Part shown: one piece after another, positions 6,952-11,019 of the stretch
How the letters are laid out: every line of letters starts with the position of its first letter
Position numbering within the stretch: position 1 is the first letter of the stretch
Source: Thiopseudomonas sp964394445
GTDB lineage: Bacteria; Pseudomonadota; Gammaproteobacteria; Pseudomonadales; Pseudomonadaceae
Assembly (NCBI GenBank): GCA_964394445.1
Contig: CAYMXO010000055.1
Span: 1-11,019 of the forward strand
Length of the DNA: 11,019 bases
Direction of reading: 5' to 3'
Position numbers and translations under genes: made by a program
The notes under the pieces: model-generated
The model's database searches: none
Told to the model about the DNA's origin: nothing
What the model saw: only the letters and a program-made list of their open reading frames with translations

Positions 6952-8619
6952 ATGGGTTCCACTACGCATATTGGCCGCTTCTGGTTGCTGGCCGCTGCCT
7001 GCATCACGCTGGCGGTGCTGGCACCGGTGCTGACGCTGGCTGCCCATGCGCTGCAGGGCTCGACAGGTCACTGGCAGCATCTGTTGGGCTATGTGTTGCC
7101 GCATGCCATGCGCAATACGTTGCTGTTGCTATTGGGCGTAGGTACAGTAACCGGCCTGTTGGGGGTGGGTAGTGCCTGGCTGATGACGGCTTACAGTTTT
7201 CCTACCCGGCGAGTGTTGAACTGGGCGCTGTTATTGCCGTTGGCGGTACCTACCTACATTGTTGCTTTTGCCTATCAGGATATCCTGCATCCCATCGGGC
7301 CGGTGCAGGGCGTGATAAGAGACTTGCTGGGCTATACCAGTCCACGTCAGTTCCGCTTGCCGGATGTGCGCTCGCTGGGTGGTGCCATCCTGTTGTTGGG
7401 CCTGGTGTTGTATCCCTATGTTTATCTGAGCACCAGGGCAATGTTTGCCACCCAGTCGGCCAGTTTGCTGGAGGCTGGCCGCATCCTTGGAGCAACCCGG
7501 CGCACGGTGTTTTTTCGTGTAGCTTTACCAATGGCCAGACCAGCGATTGCCGTAGGCCTGAGTTTGGCGCTATTGGAGACCCTGAATGACATTGGTGCCT
7601 CCGAGTTTCTTGGAGTACAGACTCTGACTGTATCCATTTACACTACATGGGTGACCCGGTCTGATCTGGCCGGGGCAGCACAAATAGCATTATCTATGCT
7701 GGTTCTGGTGGTGGCGCTGATCATGCTGGAGCGCTATGGCCGTCGTCGTCAGGGGTATAGTCAAAACCAGCGTTCGCGTACGGTGCAGCCACAAAAGCTG
7801 ACCGGCCCCACAGCGCTGGTTGCCATCTGTCTTGGCTGGTTGCCGGTGGTGCTGGGTTTTGTTGCGCCAGCGTTATACCTGCTGGCGGAAAGCTATAAAT
7901 ACCTGCATCTGACCGGAACGGTGTCGCAACAGCTACTGGCCAGTGCCTGGAGCACGTTGTATATCGCACTGGTGACTACGGCGGCAACGCTAGCGCTGGC
8001 GCTGGTGGTGGCCTGGGCCAGCCGCAGCGCCCGCAGCAGTGAGCGTCAGCGCTGGCAAAAACTATTCAAGCTGGCTTCGCTGGGCTATGCCATTCCCGGC
8101 ACGGTGCTGGCGCTGGGGTTGCTGTTGCCCTTTGTCTGGCTCGACACTCTACTGGAGCAAATTGTGGCGCTGTTTGTCGAGCGTGCGCCGCAGCTGCTGT
8201 TGATGGGCTCCACCACGGCATTGGTGATTGCCTACTGCATCCGCTTTCTGGCGATTGGTGTCGGCAGCCTGGAGGCCGGGCTGGCACGCATTCCGCCATC
8301 GGTTGAGCAGGCGGCGAGGCTGCTTGGCGAAACCCCAGGCGGCACCTTGCGGCGTGTGCATTTACCCCTGTTGCGCCCGGCATTGGGCGCGGCGGCGTTG
8401 CTGGTTTTTGTTGATACCATGAAAGAGCTGCCGGCTACATTGCTGCTGCGGCCAATGAATTTTGAAACCCTGGCCACCTGGCTGTATGCCGAGGCGGCGC
8501 GGGGTACTTATGAAGAGGGTGCCATTGCCGCACTTGCCATTGTTGTTGCCGGGCTACTACCGGTGATTTTGCTGGCCAAAGCGCAATTTTCCCCTCAAAC
8601 ACGAAGGTTATCTGGATGA
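6952..8619 (+). CDS. fbpB: Ferric-iron ABC transporter permease, fused two-domain (FbpB type)
   Basis: This inner-membrane protein of 555 residues consists of two tandem binding-protein-dependent permease domains, so one chain forms the whole channel, as is usual for FbpB/HitB-type iron importers. About twelve hydrophobic segments are visible. Each half has its ATPase-coupling EAA loop: EAGRILGATRRTVFFRVALP at about 174-193 and EQAARLLGETPGGTLRRVHLP at about 452-472. ETLNDIGASEFLG at about 209-221 and VDTMKELPATLLLRP at about 487-501 follow them, as in iron permeases. The ATG start is the only in-frame choice near the upstream TAA (6940). Its ribosome binding site is poor (AGG, 12 bases away). 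It overlaps fbpC by ATGA. It depends on read-through of the upstream terminator or on a promoter I cannot see. Confidence 0.92.
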   Translation: MGSTTHIGRFWLLAAACITLAVLAPVLTLAAHALQGSTGHWQHLLGYVLPHAMRNTLLLLLGVGTVTGLLGVGSAWLMTAYSFPTRRVLNWALLLPLAVPTYIVAFAYQDILHPIGPVQGVIRDLLGYTSPRQFRLPDVRSLGGAILLLGLVLYPYVYLSTRAMFATQSASLLEAGRILGATRRTVFFRVALPMARPAIAVGLSLALLETLNDIGASEFLGVQTLTVSIYTTWVTRSDLAGAAQIALSMLVLVVALIMLERYGRRRQGYSQNQRSRTVQPQKLTGPTALVAICLGWLPVVLGFVAPALYLLAESYKYLHLTGTVSQQLLASAWSTLYIALVTTAATLALALVVAWASRSARSSERQRWQKLFKLASLGYAIPGTVLALGLLLPFVWLDTLLEQIVALFVERAPQLLLMGSTTALVIAYCIRFLAIGVGSLEAGLARIPPSVEQAARLLGETPGGTLRRVHLPLLRPALGAAALLVFVDTMKELPATLLLRPMNFETLATWLYAEAARGTYEEGAIAALAIVVAGLLPVILLAKAQFSPQTRRLSG

Positions 8620-9407
8620 GCAGGCTATTCCAGCCATTTCTTGAGTTGCAAGGCATTTCGGTGGTATACCCCTGTCCCGGCGAGTCGCTGTGTGTCGTCA
8701 ATCAGCTGGACTTGCAGCTCGAACAGGGTGAAATCGGCTGTTTGCTTGGCGCGTCAGGCTGTGGCAAAACTACTATATTGCGTGCCATTGCCGGCTTTGA
8801 GCCGCTGCAGAATGGCACAATCCGGCTGGATGGTCGGGAGCTGTCTGCAGGCTCGCAACAGATCGCGCCGGAACAGCGCGGGGTCGGCATGATGTTCCAG
8901 GACTATGCGTTGTTTCCACACCTGACCGTGGAGAAAAATATCAGCTTTGGTTTGCGCCGCTGGAATAAACAAGAACGCATTGCGCGTGTGGATGAAATGC
9001 TGGAACTGGTGGGGTTGCAGGCCGAGCGCAAGCGCTATCCGCACGAGCTGTCCGGCGGTCAGCAGCAGCGGGTTGCGTTGGCACGGGCCTTGGCACCCAG
9101 CCCTTCATTGCTGCTGCTGGATGAGCCCTTTTCTAATTTGGATGTGGATACCCGTGAGCGGCTGGCGTTCGAAGTAAGGGACATTCTGAAACAGGCCGGA
9201 TTGACCGCCATTTTGGTCACTCACAATCAGGCCGAAGCTTTTGCTATTGCCGACTGTATCGGGGTCATGCAACAAGGGCAAATTGTTCAGTGGGGCACGC
9301 CGCTGCAGTTACATGAGCAGCCGGCCAATGACTTTGTAGCCGAATTTATTCGTCGTGAGGCGTTGCTGACCCAACGCAGTCAGGCATTGATGAGGGATGT
9401 ATCCTAG
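8616..9407 (+). CDS. fbpC: Ferric-iron ABC transporter ATP-binding protein (FbpC type, short)
   Basis: This is the cytoplasmic ATPase of the iron importer. The 263 residues contain Walker A GASGCGKTT at 45-53, Q-loop Gln95 in MMFQDYALFPHLTV, signature LSGGQQQR at 145-152, Walker B LLLLDEP at 165-171 with Glu170, and H-loop His203 in THNQAEAF. The polypeptide ends soon after the nucleotide-binding domain. The C-terminal TOBE-like regulatory region found in FbpC proteins of about 350 residues is absent, and I see no frameshifted remnant of it downstream. The ATG has GAAGG at 8603-8607 with an 8-base gap and overlaps the fbpB stop (ATGA), so the two are translationally coupled. Substrate is inferred from the neighbouring genes; the sequence alone could serve a spermidine/putrescine or thiamine-type importer. 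Confidence 0.9.
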   Translation: MSRLFQPFLELQGISVVYPCPGESLCVVNQLDLQLEQGEIGCLLGASGCGKTTILRAIAGFEPLQNGTIRLDGRELSAGSQQIAPEQRGVGMMFQDYALFPHLTVEKNISFGLRRWNKQERIARVDEMLELVGLQAERKRYPHELSGGQQQRVALARALAPSPSLLLLDEPFSNLDVDTRERLAFEVRDILKQAGLTAILVTHNQAEAFAIADCIGVMQQGQIVQWGTPLQLHEQPANDFVAEFIRREALLTQRSQALMRDVS

Positions 9408-9511
9408 CAACCGATTGCTGGACTGAGGGCGGACCCACAGACTTGCAAGAAGAACACTAGAAGCTGGGTTGGGTTGGCAGTCGTGGTTGAGCGTCTGAGC
9501 GAGCTGTTGTT

Positions 9512-9540
9512 TTGTATCCAATATGACCTTTTGGCATAAA
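9512..9540 (+). promoter_or_regulatory. Candidate sigma-70 promoter for speC
   Basis: TTGTAT (9512-9517, 3/6 match) and CATAAA (9535-9540, 4/6 match) are separated by the ideal 17 bases. A second, equally weak pair is TTGCGT (9554-9559) and TACATT (9577-9582), also with 17 bases between. Either would give a leader of about 260-305 bases before speC. Both are weak and may be chance matches in AT-rich DNA. Confidence 0.3.
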
Positions 9541-9822
9541 ACAGTTTTTCTTCTTGCGTCTGCACGACAAAAAACTTACATTGCGGCCCTGAACGCCCAT
9601 GCTGAAACGATCCATGCGGCTCAAGTACTGACGACGAGAGGTTGGCGGATTTTACCGCTGCTGATCCTCGGCGACATGCCTTGGGAAGTAGGCGAACCAA
9701 AGTGGGGAAACGGATAAGCGTTCTGGAACCCTGCCTGCAACTGCGATGTGCAGCTTGTGGAGCAGATTCCTTAATCCTTTTTTCGATTTGCCCGGGCGCT
9801 CAGGACCTTGCCAGACAGGGTG

Positions 9823-9844
9823 CCTGCGTATGCCCATACGGAGG
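9823..9844 (+). promoter_or_regulatory. Hairpin covering the speC ribosome binding site
   Basis: CGTATG (9827-9832) and CATACG (9835-9840) are perfectly complementary; at least five pairs can form around a GCCC loop. After a G/G mismatch the stem can continue with CCT (9823-9825) pairing AGG (9842-9844). The Shine-Dalgarno GGAGG occupies 9840-9844, so four of its five bases could be paired. The spacing to the ATG at 9852 is 7 bases. A translational control role is inferred, not shown. Confidence 0.55.
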
Positions 9845-9851
9845 AAAACCT

Positions 9852-11015
9852 ATGTCCATTCGCGTGGAAGACTACTTCGCACCTGCCACTTTTCAAAAGA
9901 TCAAGCAATTTGCCGACCGCCAGGAAACCCCGTTTGTGGTGGTGGATCTGGATACCATCAGCCATGCCTACGATGATCTGGCGGACAACTTTCCCTACGC
10001 CAAAATCTACTTTGCAGTAAAAGCCAACCCGGCCGCCGAGATTACCCAGCTGCTCAACAGCAAGGGCTCCAACTTCGACATTGCCTCCATTTATGAGCTG
10101 GACAAGGTGCTGGCCTGTGGCGTCAAGCCGGAACAGATCAGCTACGGCAACACCATCAAAAAAGCCCGCGACGTACGGTATTTTTACGAAAAGGGCGTGC
10201 GCATGTTTGCCACCGACTCGGCACAGGACCTGCGCAACATTGCCAAGGCCGCACCCGGCTCGAAAGTCTATGTACGCATTCTGACCGAAGGCTCCAGCTC
10301 GGCTGACTGGCCGCTGTCGCGCAAGTTCGGCTGCCAGACCGACATGGCGATGGACCTGCTGGTGCTGGCCCGGGATCTGGGTCTGGTGCCCTACGGCGTA
10401 TCGTTTCATGTGGGCTCACAGCAGCGCGAAATCGGCGTCTGGGATGCCGCCATTGGCAAGGTCAAGCACATGTTCGCCCGCCTGCTGGCCGAACATGACC
10501 TGAAGCTGCAAATGATCAACCTGGGGGGCGGCTTTCCGGCCAACTACCTGACCAAGACCAACCCGCTCAAGGCCTATGCCGAGGAAATCACCCGCTTTCT
10601 GCAGGAAGACTTTGGTGACGAGCTGCCGGAAATCATCCTCGAGCCCGGCCGTTCGCTGGTGGCCAATGCCGGTGTGCTGGTCAGTGAGGTGGTACTGGTG
10701 TCACGCAAGTCGCGCATGGCGATTGAACGCTGGGTGTTTACCGATGTCGGCAAATTTTCCGGGCTGGTGGAAACCATGGACGAGTCGATCAAGTTCCCGG
10801 TGTGGACGGAAAAGCAGGGCGAGCTGGAAGATGTGGTCATTGCCGGGCCGACCTGCGACAGCGCCGACATCATGTACGAGGACTACAAATACGGCCTGCC
10901 GCTGAACCTGGCCAGCGAGGACCGTCTGTACTGGCTGTCTACCGGTGCCTACACCACCAGTTACAGCTCGGTAGAGTTCAACGGGTTTCCACCGTTGAAG
11001 CAGTTCTGCATCTAG
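9852..11015 (+). CDS. speC: Ornithine decarboxylase, PLP-dependent, alanine-racemase fold (fold III)
   Basis: This cytoplasmic enzyme decarboxylates L-ornithine to putrescine, the first step of polyamine synthesis. It is the fold III (eukaryotic-like) type, not the large E. coli SpeC type. The 387 residues carry the PLP-binding Lys57 in YFAVKANP, HVGSQ at 186-190, the glycine-rich GGGFP at 225-229, EPGR at 264-267 for phosphate binding, and the catalytic Cys335-Asp336 in GPTCDSAD, which acts at the partner subunit's active site in the dimer. The length equals that of pseudomonad SpeC as I recall it. The start at 9852 is chosen for GGAGG 7 bases upstream and family-like MSIRVEDYF. An in-frame ATG at 9642 would add 70 residues with no family character. 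Some relatives also accept lysine, which sequence alone cannot exclude. Confidence 0.94.
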   Translation: MSIRVEDYFAPATFQKIKQFADRQETPFVVVDLDTISHAYDDLADNFPYAKIYFAVKANPAAEITQLLNSKGSNFDIASIYELDKVLACGVKPEQISYGNTIKKARDVRYFYEKGVRMFATDSAQDLRNIAKAAPGSKVYVRILTEGSSSADWPLSRKFGCQTDMAMDLLVLARDLGLVPYGVSFHVGSQQREIGVWDAAIGKVKHMFARLLAEHDLKLQMINLGGGFPANYLTKTNPLKAYAEEITRFLQEDFGDELPEIILEPGRSLVANAGVLVSEVVLVSRKSRMAIERWVFTDVGKFSGLVETMDESIKFPVWTEKQGELEDVVIAGPTCDSADIMYEDYKYGLPLNLASEDRLYWLSTGAYTTSYSSVEFNGFPPLKQFCI

Positions 11016-11019
11016 ATGA

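Larger units (their letters stand above)
9408..9851 (+). other. 444-base gap: probable speC promoter and long 5' leader
   Basis: No open reading frame here has both a ribosome binding site and recognisable protein character. The first 100 bases hold no clear terminator for fbpC. AT-rich sequence at about 9505-9580 contains candidate promoter elements and an inverted repeat AGTTTTT (9543-9549) / AAAAACT (9570-9576). Further on are short stems: GCGG/CCGC at 9645-9648/9655-9658, nested in GAGG/CCTC, and CTGCA/TGCAG near 9735-9753. GGA triplets recur through the last 200 bases. I do not recognise a known riboswitch or small RNA. Interpreting it as a speC leader is inference. Confidence 0.45.

Noticed and set aside
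9404..9700. 98-codon open frame on the minus strand opposite the fbpC-speC gap.
   Set aside because: It runs over the fbpC stop and the AT-rich promoter area, with no family likeness or ribosome binding site evident.
9523..9717. 64-codon open frame on the plus strand upstream of speC.
   Set aside because: No Shine-Dalgarno before its ATG and no recognisable protein features; it overlaps the likely promoter region.
9642..9851. N-terminal extension of ornithine decarboxylase from an upstream in-frame ATG.
   Set aside because: The added 70 residues are unlike the family, have no ribosome binding site, and the ATG at 9852 has an ideal GGAGG.

Overview
The window is a moderately GC-rich stretch of bacterial chromosome. 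It fits a gammaproteobacterium of the Pseudomonas/Halopseudomonas kind. The reasons are the 387-residue fold III ornithine decarboxylase (pseudomonad SpeC type), the codon use, the Shine-Dalgarno sequences, and the Pho-box and Fur-box sites in proteobacterial form. The genus is an inference; no rRNA or other marker gene is present. No phage, insertion sequence, CRISPR array, tRNA or rRNA is seen. All nine genes belong to recognised families and all look intact.

Minus strand, about 5660 down to 162: a complete high-affinity phosphate operon in the order pstS-pstC-pstA-pstB-phoU. PstS binds phosphate in the periplasm, PstC and PstA form the channel, PstB drives it with ATP, and PhoU links transport state to the PhoR/PhoB system (phoR and phoB are not in the window). 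A good Pho box with a correctly placed -10 lies upstream of pstS. The pstS-pstC gap holds a long imperfect inverted repeat. pstA overlaps the end of pstC, and pstB starts from a GTG just after pstA. Bases 1-161, beyond phoU, hold no gene or terminator I can support.

Plus strand, about 5734 to 9407: a divergent ferric-iron ABC importer with a periplasmic Fe3+-binding protein (fbpA type), a fused two-domain permease (fbpB type) and an ATPase (fbpC type). A Fur box lies just upstream of fbpA. A strong intrinsic-terminator structure sits between fbpA and fbpB, probably giving excess binding protein over membrane components. fbpB and fbpC overlap by ATGA. The 215-bp divergent region therefore brings phosphate control (PhoB) and iron control (Fur) together, and it also carries an unexplained GTGACA-N13-TGTCAC dyad.

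Plus strand, 9408 to 11015: a 444-base gap without a convincing gene, then ornithine decarboxylase (speC), which makes putrescine. The gap probably holds the speC promoter and a long 5' leader. A small hairpin directly upstream of the start codon can pair with most of the Shine-Dalgarno sequence.

Overall this is a well-understood nutrient-uptake region. The most interesting material is regulatory: the shared pst/fbp control region, the two intra-operon hairpins and the speC leader. I do not see an undescribed system.
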